From assembly GCF_001612635.1 (NCBI RefSeq), contig NZ_BDAV01000005.1:496001-560000 (forward strand): a stretch of 64,000 bases of DNA. The letters are read 5' to 3'. Position numbers and translations under genes: made by a program. The DNA is from Nocardia africana NBRC 100379. GTDB taxonomy: Bacteria; Actinomycetota; Actinomycetes; Mycobacteriales; Mycobacteriaceae. Positions 1 through 10,214 of the stretch are shown piece by piece; position 1 is the first letter of the stretch, and the number at the start of each line of letters is the position of its first letter. The notes beneath the pieces are model-generated. The model did no database searches, was not told the DNA's origin, and was given only the letters and a program-made list of their open reading frames with translations.

Positions 1-180
1 ACCGCGCCCACGCGCGGCCGCCGCGAAGCCGCGATGCTGCACGGCCATATGGGTGAGCAGTTGAGTGAGATCCCATTCGCCACACGGCGTGGGCCGGTGC
101 AGATCGGCAGGTGACACCTTCGACACGATCGTCACGCTGTAGTCGACCGCCTTGCGGTCGAGCTCGGAAATATTAGTCAT
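1..180 (-). CDS. TIGR03086/DinB-like metal-binding protein, N-terminal part (runs off window)
   Basis: An ATG at 178-180 opens a minus-strand frame that stays open to the window edge, giving about 60 residues of N-terminus. It begins MTNISELDRKAVDYS and includes PCGEWDL followed by LLTHM and then H-R-G-F-A-A-A. That pattern is typical of the N-terminal helices of the TIGR03086/mycothiol-dependent maleylpyruvate isomerase-like DinB fold, where a histidine in this region ligates metal. These proteins are usually about 190 residues, so most of the gene lies outside the window. The substrate is unknown. It is divergent from the AhpD-like gene at 346 and shares a short intergenic region with paired operator-like repeats. 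Confidence 0.7.
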   Translation of the reverse strand, partial: MTNISELDRKAVDYSVTIVSKVSPADLHRPTPCGEWDLTQLLTHMAVQHRGFAAAARGRG

Positions 181-182
181 TG

Positions 183-212
183 GCATATCATATGCGCACG
201 CGTATCGTATGT
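183..212. promoter_or_regulatory. Two tandem operator-like repeats between divergent genes
   Basis: Positions 183-195 read GCATATCATATGC, a perfect palindrome around a central C. Positions 200-212 read GCGTATCGTATGT, matching the first copy at 10 of 13 positions. The centres are 17 bp apart. The pair sits just upstream of the start codon at 180 and in the 165-bp divergent region, in locally AT-rich sequence. A dimeric repressor such as a TetR- or MarR-type protein is plausible, but no regulator gene is visible next to it. Confidence 0.4.
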
Positions 213-345
213 CCATGCTTATCAGTTCCCTCGCATCGCGGCGACTACGCTGCGAAGTAGGTGAGACCGGCATCACAGTCGCGCCCCGTCACATCGCGGG
301 ACGGCGTCTCGTCCAAGGGGTGAACCGTCCTCCGAAGGGAGAATC

Positions 346-921
346 ATGAGTGCCACCCGCATCCCCCCGGTGCCGCCGCAGCAGGCGGGCCCGCTGACCC
401 GGATCATGTACCGCATCGGCAAGCGCAGGTTCGGCGAGGTGCCCGAGCCCATGGCCGTGATCGCCAACCACCCGAAGATGCTCACGGCGTACGCGGCCCA
501 CGAATCACTGGTCGGACGCGCCACCTCCGTCGTCCCCGACGATGTTCTCGAGATCGCGGTCTACCGGGTGGCCTGGACGATCGGCTGCTCCTGGTGCGTC
601 GATTTCGGCACGATGCTCATGCGGCTGAGCCACCTCGACATCGACAAGCTGAAGCAGATCGCGGACTACCGGACCTCGGCGGCCTACAGCGACGACGAAC
701 GCGCCGCGATCGCCTACGCCGACGCCATGACCGCCACTCCCACCACGGTCACCGACGAGCAGATCGAGGACCTGCGGGCGCGGTTCGGCGATGCGGGCGT
801 CGTGGAGTTGAGTTATCAGATCGCACTGGAGAATTCCCGCGCCCGCACGTACTCGGCGCTCGGCATCACCGCACAGGGCTTCAGCACCGATTCCTGTCGA
901 GTGCCCTGGGCGCAGGACTGA
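346..921 (+). CDS. Carboxymuconolactone decarboxylase (AhpD-like) family protein
   Basis: This 191-residue protein has the all-helical CMD/AhpD architecture. The central helix carries GCSWCVDFG, so the redox CxxC pair (C81, C84) of the peroxidase-type members is present. The histidine four residues after the second cysteine in AhpD is replaced by glycine, so peroxidase chemistry is uncertain. The start ATG is preceded by GAAGGGAGAATC, a good ribosome binding site. It is probably a stress or aromatic-compound accessory enzyme; the substrate cannot be read from sequence. A strong hairpin follows the stop and separates it from the convergent clpX. Confidence 0.8.
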   Translation: MSATRIPPVPPQQAGPLTRIMYRIGKRRFGEVPEPMAVIANHPKMLTAYAAHESLVGRATSVVPDDVLEIAVYRVAWTIGCSWCVDFGTMLMRLSHLDIDKLKQIADYRTSAAYSDDERAAIAYADAMTATPTTVTDEQIEDLRARFGDAGVVELSYQIALENSRARTYSALGITAQGFSTDSCRVPWAQD

Positions 922-949
922 GCGAAACGCCATCCCGGATCGCGGGCAC

Positions 950-987
950 GACGAAGGGGCGGGAGGTGGACCTCCCGCCCCTTCGTC
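950..987. terminator. Bidirectional terminator between the AhpD-like gene and clpX
   Basis: A perfect 17-bp stem beginning GACGAAGGGGCGGGAGG closes on a TGGA loop, followed downstream by CGTCGTAG. It lies between two convergent genes (stops at 921 and 1016). There is no U-tract, as is common in actinobacteria. Confidence 0.85.
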
Positions 988-1015
988 GTAGCTATCGAAT
1001 TGCGCCGTTCTCGGA

Positions 1016-2296
<1,281 letters not shown>

Positions 2297-2637
2297 CTCG
2301 TGGGTCCCTACTTCCTTGTCCGCGTGCAACCGTCTGTCCCGGATGCCGACAAGCCGCCTTCGAACAACGCTACCCGCCGTGCATCCGATCAGTGTCGCGC
2401 GTCGATCGGATTCTCGCACTTCGGCGTATGCCGTCCGGGTCGGTCGTGTGTGCCGACACCCCATGAGCCAAGGTCCCTAGACCGACCGTACCCGGTCGAC
2501 GCGACGGAGGTCGACAACTCGAGGATGTTTCTCGCGGAGAGAGTGTCGGAAAGCTCACCCGACACGCTCGCCACGACCATCCCGGCTGCCGGTCCGGGCG
2601 GTGCCGACCTCGCTCCGCCGCCCGGACCGGCGTCCGA

Positions 2638-3306
2638 TCACTTCTTCTGGGCGCTCAGCTTGCGGTAGTCGAACACCGTGTCGATGATCCCGTAGTCCTT
2701 GGCCTCGTCGGCGGTCAGGATCTTGTCGCGATCGGTGTCCTTGCGGATGGTGTCGGCATCCTTGCCGGTGTGGCGGGCCAGCGTGGTCTCCATCAACCGG
2801 CGCATGCGCTCGATCTCGGCGGCCTGGATCTCCAGATCGGAGACCTGACCCTGGATGCCACCCTCCAGCGAGGGCTGGTGGATCAGCACGCGGGCGTTGG
2901 GCAGGCAGGCCCGCTTACCCGGCGTACCGGCCGCCAGCAGCACCGCTGCCGCCGAGGCCGCCTGGCCCAGGCAGACCGTCGCGACATCGGCACGCACGTA
3001 CTGCATGGTGTCGTAGATGGCCATCAGCGAGGTGAACGAACCACCGGGCGAGTTGATGTACATGGTGATGTCGCGGTCGGGATCCAGCGACTCCAGCACC
3101 AGCAGCTGCGCCATGATGTCGTTGGCCGAGGCGTCGTCCACCTGCACGCCGAGGAAGATGATGCGCTCCTCGAACAGCTTGTTGTAGGGGTTGGACTCCT
3201 TGACGCCGAAGCTCGAGTGCTCGATGAACGACGGCAGAATGTAGCGCGCCTGCGGGCTCGCCGGTGCGATGCCGGACAGGCCGGCACGCGGATCGATCAG
3301 GGTCAT
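2638..3306 (-). CDS. clpP2: ATP-dependent Clp protease proteolytic subunit 2
   Basis: This 222-residue ClpP has an intact catalytic triad: S118 in [10 protein letters not shown]143 in LIHQP, and D194 in TDRDK. In mycobacteria ClpP1 and ClpP2 form a mixed two-ring tetradecamer that docks ClpX or ClpC1. The start at 3306 ([10 protein letters not shown]) follows GGAGACGAAG, a strong ribosome binding site; the longer open frame has none. It is 40 bp downstream of clpP1 and surely cotranscribed with it. Confidence 0.95.
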   Translation of the reverse strand: MTLIDPRAGLSGIAPASPQARYILPSFIEHSSFGVKESNPYNKLFEERIIFLGVQVDDASANDIMAQLLVLESLDPDRDITMYINSPGGSFTSLMAIYDTMQYVRADVATVCLGQAASAAAVLLAAGTPGKRACLPNARVLIHQPSLEGGIQGQVSDLEIQAAEIERMRRLMETTLARHTGKDADTIRKDTDRDKILTADEAKDYGIIDTVFDYRKLSAQKK

Positions 3307-3346
3307 CTTCGTCTCCAAAGTCGATGGGGGATGAGCGGTTTCGCGC

Positions 3347-3934
3347 TCAGTTACCGGCGCCGTTCGCCTGGCGTGCATTGGTGATCACGTGGTCGATGAA
3401 GCCGTACTCCAGGGCCTGGGCCGCGGTGAACCAGCGGTCGCGGTCGGCGTCGGCGGTGACCTGCTCCACGGACTGGCCGGTGTGCAACGCCTGCAGCTCG
3501 TTCAGCTCCCGCTTGGTGTGGGCGAGCTGTTCGGCGTAGATCGAGATGTCGGCCGCGCTGCCGCCGATGCCGGCGGAGGGCTGGTGCATCATGATCCGGG
3601 TGTGCGGCAGCGCGTAGCGCTTGCCCTTGGTGCCCGCGGTGAGCAGGAACTGGCCCATCGAAGCCGCCAGGCCGAACGAGATGGTCGCGATATCGCACTC
3701 GGCGAACTGCATGGTGTCGTAGATGGCCATACCCGCCGTGACCGACCCACCGGGCGAGTTGATGTAGAGCGAGATGTCGCGGTTCGGGTCCTCGGCCGTG
3801 AGCAGCAGGATCTGCGCGCACAGCTTGTTGGCGATGTCGTCGTCGACCTGGGTGCCCAGGAAGATGATGCGGTCGCGGAGCAAACGCTCGTACACCGAAT
3901 CACTGAGGTTGAGCCCAGCAGTCGCGGATGTCAT
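3347..3934 (-). CDS. clpP1: ATP-dependent Clp protease proteolytic subunit 1
   Basis: This 195-residue ClpP has a complete triad: S92 in [10 protein letters not shown]117 in MMHQP, and D166 in ADRDRW. It is the first gene of the clpP1-clpP2 operon and the partner of ClpP2 in the essential housekeeping protease. The start [10 protein letters not shown] at 3934 matches where homologues begin. A GTG at 3979 behind an AG-rich stretch would add 15 residues and cannot be excluded. The upstream region to 4132 holds the operon promoter; no convincing full ClgR box was seen in it by eye. Confidence 0.95.
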   Translation of the reverse strand: MTSATAGLNLSDSVYERLLRDRIIFLGTQVDDDIANKLCAQILLLTAEDPNRDISLYINSPGGSVTAGMAIYDTMQFAECDIATISFGLAASMGQFLLTAGTKGKRYALPHTRIMMHQPSAGIGGSAADISIYAEQLAHTKRELNELQALHTGQSVEQVTADADRDRWFTAAQALEYGFIDHVITNARQANGAGN

Positions 3935-4132
3935 GACCGGCCCCGACTTCAAAGGTGCCACAGCCTGATTGATTGTCACGGATACCTGCCCTCTCTCGCC
4001 GGCACGATGCCTGCCGGCACAGCCTCTGTCCAATATGCGGTCTTCCGGGGCCCTTCGTGGTTACGCAAGCTACCGCCTCCGTCCCCGACGTTCGACCGCG
4101 GCCTGATTCGGTTGACACAAACCCTAACGAAA

Positions 4133-4164
4133 CAAGGCGGCACCGAACTCCCGGTACCGCCTTG
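4133..4164 (-). terminator. Terminator downstream of tig
   Basis: A 13-bp inverted repeat, CAAGGCGGCACCG with CGGTACCGCCTTG (one mismatch), surrounds an AACTCC loop. It lies 35 bp past the tig stop and separates tig from the clpP1P2 promoter on the same strand. Confidence 0.75.
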
Positions 4165-4198
4165 CTTCGCTTACAGCTGACTCATATGTCGCCGATGG

Positions 4199-5584
4199 CT
4201 ACTCGGCGGCGTTCTCGGCGGACTCCGCGGCGCCCTCGGAATCCGACGCCGCGTCGGCGGGCTCACCGAACATCTCGGCGGTGTCGACCGTGTTGCCCTC
4301 GGTGTCGGTGACCTTGGCCTTGAGCACCACGCCGGCCAGCGCCTTACCACGGCGCACGTCGGCGAAGATCGCGCCGAGCTGTCCGGCCTGCTGGATCTGC
4401 TGGATGAACTGTTCCGGCGCCATGCCGTAGCGCTGCGACTGGAACAGGATCCGCTCGGTCAGCTCCTGCTGGCCGACCTCGGTGTTCTCCGCTTCGGCGA
4501 CCGCGTCCAGCAGCAGCTGGGTCTTCACCGACTTCTCGGCGGCCTCCTTGGAGTCCTTGTCGAACTCCTCGCGGGTGCTGCCCTGGGCCTCGAGCGCCTC
4601 GGCGAACTTCGCCTCGTCGTGGTCGAAGCCGTGCACCGCGTCGTGCAGCACGGCGTCGACCTCGGCCTGCACCGCGGCCTCGGGCAGCGGCACCTCGGTC
4701 TTGTCCAGCAGCGCCTCGAGGACCTTGTCGCGGATCTCGCCGGCCTGCTGCACCTTCTTGCTCTGCTCGACCTGCTTGCGCAGGTCTTCCTTCAGCTCGT
4801 CGATGGTGTCGAATTCGCTTGCCATCTGGGCGAATTCGTCGTCGGCCTCGGGCAGCTCGCGCTCCTTGACCGAGTTCACCTTCACGGTGATGACGGCTTC
4901 CTTACCGGCGTGCTCGCCGGCCACCAGGGTGGAGGTGAAGTCCTTGGACTCCTCCGCCTTCAGGCCGACGAGGGTGTCGTCCAGGCCCTCGATCAGCTGG
5001 CCGGAGCCGACCTCGTGCGACAGCCCGGAGGTGGTCGCCTCGGAGACCTCTTCGCCGTCCACGGTGGCCGACAGGTCGATGGAGACGAAGTCACCCTCCT
5101 GCACGGCGCGCTCGACGCTCTTCAGGGTGCCGAAGCGCTGGCGCAGCGACAGCAGCTGCTGCTCGATGTCCTCGTCGCCGATGGTCAGCGGATCGACGGT
5201 GACCTCGATGCTCTCGAAATCGGGCAGCGCGATCTCGGGACGGACGTCGACCTCGGCGGTGAACGCCAGCTCGTCGCCGTCCTCGATCTTGGTGATCTCG
5301 ATTTCGGGCTGGCCGAGCACCTTCACCTCGGAGGCGGTGACGGCCTCGCTGTAGCGCGCCGGCAGCGCGTCGTTGACGACCTGCTCCAGGATGGCGCCGC
5401 GACCGAGGCGGGCCTCGAGCAGCTTGGCCGGGGCCTTGCCCGGGCGGAAGCCGGGAATGCGAACCTGCTGCGCCAGCGCCCGGTACGCCTTGTCGAAGTC
5501 CGGCTTCAGCTCCTCGAAGGGCACCTCGACATTGATGCGGACCCGGGTCGGGCTCAGCTGCTCGACGGTGCTCTTCACGGACAT
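4199..5584 (-). CDS. tig: Trigger factor (ribosome-associated chaperone and prolyl isomerase)
   Basis: This 461-residue protein has the three trigger-factor parts. The N-terminal ribosome-binding domain contains the signature GFRPGKAP near residues 44-51. The FKBP-type PPIase domain occupies roughly 150-240. The long helical C-terminal chaperone region follows and ends in an acidic, Ala-rich tail. It binds nascent chains at the ribosome exit. Its position upstream of clpP1P2-clpX is the classic arrangement. A spaced terminator at 4133-4164 suggests it is mostly transcribed separately from the clp genes. Confidence 0.97.
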   Translation of the reverse strand: MSVKSTVEQLSPTRVRINVEVPFEELKPDFDKAYRALAQQVRIPGFRPGKAPAKLLEARLGRGAILEQVVNDALPARYSEAVTASEVKVLGQPEIEITKIEDGDELAFTAEVDVRPEIALPDFESIEVTVDPLTIGDEDIEQQLLSLRQRFGTLKSVERAVQEGDFVSIDLSATVDGEEVSEATTSGLSHEVGSGQLIEGLDDTLVGLKAEESKDFTSTLVAGEHAGKEAVITVKVNSVKERELPEADDEFAQMASEFDTIDELKEDLRKQVEQSKKVQQAGEIRDKVLEALLDKTEVPLPEAAVQAEVDAVLHDAVHGFDHDEAKFAEALEAQGSTREEFDKDSKEAAEKSVKTQLLLDAVAEAENTEVGQQELTERILFQSQRYGMAPEQFIQQIQQAGQLGAIFADVRRGKALAGVVLKAKVTDTEGNTVDTAEMFGEPADAASDSEGAAESAENAAE

Positions 5585-5749
5585 GCTCCTTGTTCGTTGT
5601 TCACTGGTCTGTGTGGCCGCCGGACGGAGGTGTGATCCGCCGGCGACGATGTTCGGGTGCCGTCGTACGACGACGCTGTTTCCCCCCGAAATCGCATCCG
5701 ATCAAGGGTAGTCGACAGCGGTATTCGGGCCGCAATCGGCCGTAGGGAA

Positions 5750-5775
5750 GTCGTGTCGTCGCGCGACGAGACGAC
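5750..5775 (-). terminator. Probable terminator of the FKBP lipoprotein gene
   Basis: An 11-bp inverted repeat (GTCGTGTCGTC with GACGAGACGAC, one mismatch) surrounds GCGC. It lies just past the stop at 5782 on the minus strand and before the tig promoter region. Confidence 0.5.
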
Positions 5776-5781
5776 TGCGGA

Positions 5782-6363
5782 CTAGCCGACCTTCACGGCA
5801 TCGGTCACGAACACGAGCGTCTCGTTGGGCTTCACGCCCTGCCCGCCCTGGCCGTAGCCGAGGTCCGGCGGGATGATCAGCAGGCGGCGGCCGCCCTGTT
5901 TGATCCCGATCAGGCCCTGGTCCCAGCCCGGGATGACCTCACCGGCGCCGAGGGTGAGCGGGAAGGTCTGGCCGCGATCGAAGGAACTGTCCAGCTTCTT
6001 CTTGTCCGACCACGTGACCAGCGAGTAGTTCATCTCCACCGGCTGCCCGGTCGCCGCCGCCGGGCCGGTGCCCTCGACGAGATCCTTGGTGACCAGCTGC
6101 TTCGGCGGATCGCAGGTGTCGGGGATGGTGATGGTCGGCGCCTGGCCGAAGCCGCCGGTGACGCCGATGTCGTCGGCGGTGCATTCGCGGCCGTGGCTCG
6201 CCGTCGGAGCCGCGGCGGCCGAGGTCGCGGCCGGCGCGTGGGTGCCGGGCGCGGTGGCCGACGGGCTCGCCGAGGTGTTGTCGTCGTTGCCCCCGCAGGC
6301 GGTGAGGGCGACCGCGGCCACCGCGACGGCGGCCGAGCCGATGATCCTGGCCAAAGTCTGCAT
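5782..6363 (-). CDS. FKBP-type peptidyl-prolyl isomerase lipoprotein
   Basis: This 193-residue protein starts with a lipoprotein signal peptide. The lipobox LTAC places the acylated cysteine at residue 23, followed by a Ser/Ala/Pro-rich linker of about 40 residues. The C-terminal half is an FKBP fold with typical segments: VEMNYSLVTW, a Phe-rich active site (FPLTLGAGEVIPGWDQGL) and PPDLGYG. It is probably exported, anchored to the outer face of the membrane, and assists folding of secreted proteins. The start at 6363 gives a proper signal peptide; the longer open frame would place 23 arginine/proline-rich residues before it. Confidence 0.9.
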   Translation of the reverse strand: MQTLARIIGSAAVAVAAVALTACGGNDDNTSASPSATAPGTHAPAATSAAAAPTASHGRECTADDIGVTGGFGQAPTITIPDTCDPPKQLVTKDLVEGTGPAAATGQPVEMNYSLVTWSDKKKLDSSFDRGQTFPLTLGAGEVIPGWDQGLIGIKQGGRRLLIIPPDLGYGQGGQGVKPNETLVFVTDAVKVG

Positions 6364-6473
6364 GCGCGGCACCCTAATCGGTGTGCACGGCGGTCTCGCG
6401 GTGGGCCCGGTAGCCTGGCCTCGAGTCTCCATCCGAAGCGGTTACCGAACACCCCAGTGTGAGGAGCACGATC

Positions 6474-8969
6474 GTGACCGACTTGGCGAGTTCGGAAGGA
6501 CGGGTCCCGGCCACCGACCCGACCGGAGCTGATACGGCGGCCGACAATATCGGCGGCAGCGGCGGCGCCACGATCGCGCCCGAACCGTATCGGCTGGCCG
6601 AGGTTCCCGGCCCGCTGTCACCGGACGAGCTCGCCGATCTGGACGCGTGGTGGCGCGCGGCCAACTATCTCGCGGTGGGCCAGATCTATCTGACGGGCAA
6701 TCCACTGCTGCGCACCCCGCTGACCGCGGAGCACATCAAACCGCGGCTGCTCGGGCACTTCGGAACCGTGCCGGGACTGAATATGGTGTGGGCACATGCC
6801 AATCGGGCGATCCGGGCCCGCGATCTGGACGCGGTCTTCGTCGCCGGACCCGGGCACGGCGGTCCGGGGCCGAACGCGTGCGCCTGGCTGGAAGGCACGT
6901 ATTCCGAGCTGTACAGCAACATTTCGCGCGACGCGACCGGCATGGGCGCGCTGTTCGCGCAGTTCTCCTATCCCGGCGGCGTACCCAGCCATTGCGCGCC
7001 CGAGACACCGGGCTCCTTCCACGAGGGCGGCGAACTCGGCTACTCCCTGTTGCACGCCTACGGCGCCGCGCTCGACCATCCCGACCTGACCGTGTTCTGC
7101 GTGATCGGCGACGGCGAGGCCGAAACCGGGCCGCTGGCGACCAGTTGGCACGCGAACAAATTCCTCAATCCGGCGCGCGACGGCGCGGTGCTGCCGATCC
7201 TGGCGCTCAACGAATACAAGATCGCGAATCCGACCCTGCTGGCCCGCATCCCGGAAGCCGAACTGCTGTCGCTGCTGCACGGTTACGGCTACGACCCGAT
7301 CATCGTCGCCGGGCACGACCCCGCGACCGTGCACCAGGCGCTGGCCGCGGCGCTGGATCGCAGCCTGGACCGCATCGCCGAATTCCAGCGCGCCGCGCGG
7401 GAGAGCAGCGACGGCACGCGTCCGCGCTGGCCGATGATCGTGCTGCGCACGCCGAAGGGCTGGACGTGTCCGCCGGTGGTCGACGGCAACCGGGTCGAGG
7501 GCACCTTCCGCGCCCATCAGGTCCCGCTGCCGGCCGCGCGTTCCGACGACGGGCACCGCCGGGTGCTGGAGCAGTGGCTGCAGTCGTATCGTCCGGCGGA
7601 ACTCTTCGACGAGGACGGACGGCCGTATCCGCAATTGCTGCGCCAGGTTCCCCCGGGGCCGCGGCGGATGAGCGCCAATCCGGTGGCCAACGGCGGCGCC
7701 ACGATGCGGGATCTGCGATTGCCCGACTGGCGCCGCTACGGCGTCGAGGTCCCCGCACCGGGCGCCACCTCGCACGAGGCCACCCAGGTGCTCGGCACCT
7801 GGCTGCGCGATGTCACCGACGCCAATCGCGACAATTTCCTGATCTTCGCACCCGACGAATTGGCCAGTAACCGGCTCCAGGACGTGCTCACCGTCACCGG
7901 CCGCAATTGGCAGGCCGAAGTCGGCGAATTCGACGTGAAATTGGACCGCCGCGGCCGCGTGATCGAGGTGCTCTCGGAACATATGTGCCAGGGCCTGCTG
8001 GAGGGATATCTGCTCACCGGACGGCACGGCGTCTTCACCTGTTACGAGGCGTTCATCCATATAGTCGACGCGATGTTCAACCAGCACGCGAAATGGCTGG
8101 ACGCCAGCGACGCGGTGCCGTGGCGTCGCCCCATTCCGAGCCTGAATTATCTGCTGACCTCTCATGTGTGGCGGCAGGATCACAACGGATTCACCCATCA
8201 GGACCCCGGTTTTCTCGATGTGGTGATGAACAAGCAGCCCTCGATCGTGCGCGTCTATCTGCCGCCCGACGCCAATACTCTGCTGTCGACCTACGACCAT
8301 TGCCTGCGTTCCCGCCATTACGTGAACGTGGTGGTGGCCGGCAAACAGCCGCAGGCGGATTGGCTGTCGGTCGACGAGGCGAGACTGCACTGTGCCCGCG
8401 GCGCCGGCATCTGGGAATGGGCCGGCCACAACGACGAGGCGGGCACGACACCCGATGTGGTGCTGGCCTGCGCCGGTGACGTGCCGACCCTGGAGACGCT
8501 GGCGGCCGCCGCCATTCTGCGAGAACGGCTGCCGCAGTTGCGCATTCGCGTGGTGAACGTGGTCGATCTGATGCGGCTGCTGCCGGCGGACGAACATCCG
8601 CACGGCCTGCCCGATCGCGAATTCGACACCCTGTTCACCCCGGATCGGCCGATCATCTTCGCCTTCCACGGCTATCCCTGGCTGATCCACCGGCTCACCT
8701 ATCGGCGCACCAACCACTCCGGCCTGCACGTGCGCGGGTACAAGGAGAAGGGCACCACCACGACCCCCTTCGACATGGTGATGCTCAACGACCTCGACCG
8801 CTATCACCTGGTGATGGACGTGATCGACCGGGTTCCGGGGCTGGGCACCCAGGCGGCCGGACTACGCCAGGAAATGGCCGACGCCCGTTTGGCCGCGCGT
8901 ATCTGGACTCGTGAGCACGGCGCCGATATTCCGGAGGTGGCCGACTGGCGCTGGCCCTACGGCCGATAA
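6474..8969 (+). CDS. xfp: Xylulose-5-phosphate/fructose-6-phosphate phosphoketolase
   Basis: This 831-residue TPP enzyme splits xylulose-5-P (and/or fructose-6-P) with phosphate to acetyl-phosphate plus glyceraldehyde-3-P (or erythrose-4-P). Family landmarks are present in order: an N-terminal [13 protein letters not shown] with a long TPP-binding half, the metal-binding [26 protein letters not shown] in the middle, and a C-terminal PFDM and HLV. Length agrees with the family (about 790-830). The GTG at 6474 has GAGG nine bases upstream and is favoured over a GTG at 6459. No acetate kinase or phosphotransacetylase is adjacent. Confidence 0.95.
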   Translation: MTDLASSEGRVPATDPTGADTAADNIGGSGGATIAPEPYRLAEVPGPLSPDELADLDAWWRAANYLAVGQIYLTGNPLLRTPLTAEHIKPRLLGHFGTVPGLNMVWAHANRAIRARDLDAVFVAGPGHGGPGPNACAWLEGTYSELYSNISRDATGMGALFAQFSYPGGVPSHCAPETPGSFHEGGELGYSLLHAYGAALDHPDLTVFCVIGDGEAETGPLATSWHANKFLNPARDGAVLPILALNEYKIANPTLLARIPEAELLSLLHGYGYDPIIVAGHDPATVHQALAAALDRSLDRIAEFQRAARESSDGTRPRWPMIVLRTPKGWTCPPVVDGNRVEGTFRAHQVPLPAARSDDGHRRVLEQWLQSYRPAELFDEDGRPYPQLLRQVPPGPRRMSANPVANGGATMRDLRLPDWRRYGVEVPAPGATSHEATQVLGTWLRDVTDANRDNFLIFAPDELASNRLQDVLTVTGRNWQAEVGEFDVKLDRRGRVIEVLSEHMCQGLLEGYLLTGRHGVFTCYEAFIHIVDAMFNQHAKWLDASDAVPWRRPIPSLNYLLTSHVWRQDHNGFTHQDPGFLDVVMNKQPSIVRVYLPPDANTLLSTYDHCLRSRHYVNVVVAGKQPQADWLSVDEARLHCARGAGIWEWAGHNDEAGTTPDVVLACAGDVPTLETLAAAAILRERLPQLRIRVVNVVDLMRLLPADEHPHGLPDREFDTLFTPDRPIIFAFHGYPWLIHRLTYRRTNHSGLHVRGYKEKGTTTTPFDMVMLNDLDRYHLVMDVIDRVPGLGTQAAGLRQEMADARLAARIWTREHGADIPEVADWRWPYGR

Positions 8970-9068
8970 CCCTCGTCGTACCCGTCGAACAGCGCGGACG
9001 GCCGTTCGGAGTTAGGCTCCGCATGTGCCCGCCGGGACGGGGGTACGACCGAGGAACGGAAATACCGC

Positions 9069-9659
9069 ATGGAACTGCGCTCTACCCCCGCGGTGGTCCC
9101 CGCCGTGCCGCCTGTCGATCCGACGCCCGCGGGCACGGCATCGTTCACCGTGCATTTCACGGGATATCTCTATGCCGTCGGATTGCGCGACGCCTTCGCC
9201 GATCTGATCGCACGCCACGAACAATTGCGGACCGTGTATCCGATGCCCGGTTCGAGTGCCGCGCCGCGGGTTTTGTCCGCGACCACCGCGGTATTGCCAC
9301 GCCTGGTGCCGACGCCGGTGGCCGCGGCCGAATTATCGGAGGCGATCGCCGAATTCGTGGAGACGGAAACGGCTGCGCCACTGTCGGTTCCGGTGCGGGC
9401 GAGAACTTTCCGGCCGATCGGCGACGCCGAGGAGATTCCACAACATCTGCTGGTGGTGATTCTGCGGCGGGCCGCGGTCGACCGCGTATCGCCGGCCCGG
9501 CTGGCACGCGACCTCATGACCGCCTACGCCGCCCGCCGCCGCAACCTCATCCCGGCCTGGGACGCGGCGCGCCCCGCGCATCGGCTGACGGTCCACGAAT
9601 TGCAGGGCGTGCGGCTCATCGAATCCGGCGGCGAGCGGGTCGCCGACGCCTACCGCTGA
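9069..9659 (+). CDS. Stand-alone, degenerate NRPS condensation-like half domain
   Basis: The 196-residue protein resembles the N-terminal half of a nonribosomal-peptide condensation (CoA-dependent acyltransferase) domain. It has LRDAFADLIARHEQLRTVYP at 39-58, where C domains have their donor-side helix, and ARLARDLMTAYAARR at 143-157, the helix after the active site. The active-site HHxxxDG is degraded to RRAAVDR at 133-139: both histidines are arginine and the glycine is arginine, while the aspartate (D138) remains. The C-terminal half is absent. It is therefore unlikely to catalyse condensation. It follows xfp by about 100 bp on the same strand. Function unknown; a regulatory or binding role, or decay, is possible. 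Confidence 0.6.
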   Translation: MELRSTPAVVPAVPPVDPTPAGTASFTVHFTGYLYAVGLRDAFADLIARHEQLRTVYPMPGSSAAPRVLSATTAVLPRLVPTPVAAAELSEAIAEFVETETAAPLSVPVRARTFRPIGDAEEIPQHLLVVILRRAAVDRVSPARLARDLMTAYAARRRNLIPAWDAARPAHRLTVHELQGVRLIESGGERVADAYR

Positions 9660-9662
9660 ACC

Positions 9663-10154
9663 TCAACCGGTCGCGAGCACCTCGGTGAGCCGGTCCAGGA
9701 ACGGACGCTGACCGGCGACGATCTTCTCGCGGGCGAGCTCCGGTTCGAGCCACTCCACCCGATCGATCTCCGGGAACGTCTGCATGCGGCCGGATCTCGG
9801 CGGCCACTGCATCTCGAAGGTGCCGGGCACCACCTGCTCCGGATCCAGGTCGCCGGCCACGGCCCACACGACGACCTTCTTGCGGGAGCGACCGCTGCCG
9901 TACTGCGACTCCCCCAGCGCGATCCACTCACCGTCGGGCACGGGCAGGCCCAATTCCTCCGTGAACTCGCGCGCCGCGGCGGTCCGGGCATCCTCGGAAT
10001 CCGGTTCGTACTCCCCTTTCGGCACCGACCAGGCGCCGGCGTCCTTGCGCGCCCAGTACGGACCGCCCATATGTCCGAGCAGGACCTGCAGCCGCGGGGC
10101 CTGCCGGAACAGCAGAACTCCCGCACTGAATGTCGACGCCGTGGCTCCGGTCAT
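9663..10154 (-). CDS. Nudix hydrolase
   Basis: This 163-residue single-domain protein has a Nudix box beginning KGEYEPDSED and ending AAAREFTEELGL, matching GX5EX7REUXEEXGU. The N-terminal FSAGVLLFR and the run-in GAWSVPKGEY are typical of the NUDIX subgroup close to predicted NTP pyrophosphohydrolases/DNA mismatch proteins. It would hydrolyse a nucleoside diphosphate-linked substrate with Mg2+; the substrate is not predictable. The ATG at 10154 (MTGATAST) places the first strand correctly. It converges with the condensation-like gene three bases away. Confidence 0.85.
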   Translation of the reverse strand: MTGATASTFSAGVLLFRQAPRLQVLLGHMGGPYWARKDAGAWSVPKGEYEPDSEDARTAAAREFTEELGLPVPDGEWIALGESQYGSGRSRKKVVVWAVAGDLDPEQVVPGTFEMQWPPRSGRMQTFPEIDRVEWLEPELAREKIVAGQRPFLDRLTEVLATG

Positions 10155-10214
10155 GGTCGCAGTCTGCCGCACCGGACCTGGGCCGTGGCGGCAGAGGGCC
10201 GCCACGCGCCCGAG

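Noticed and set aside
3935..4132. Possible ClgR box in the clpP1P2 promoter
   Set aside because: Only a half-site-like GCTTGCGTAA was found; the other CGC half is missing, so no call was made.
6618..8807. 729-codon minus-strand open frame over xfp
   Set aside because: Shadow of phosphoketolase, which explains all of the sequence and has the diagnostic motifs.
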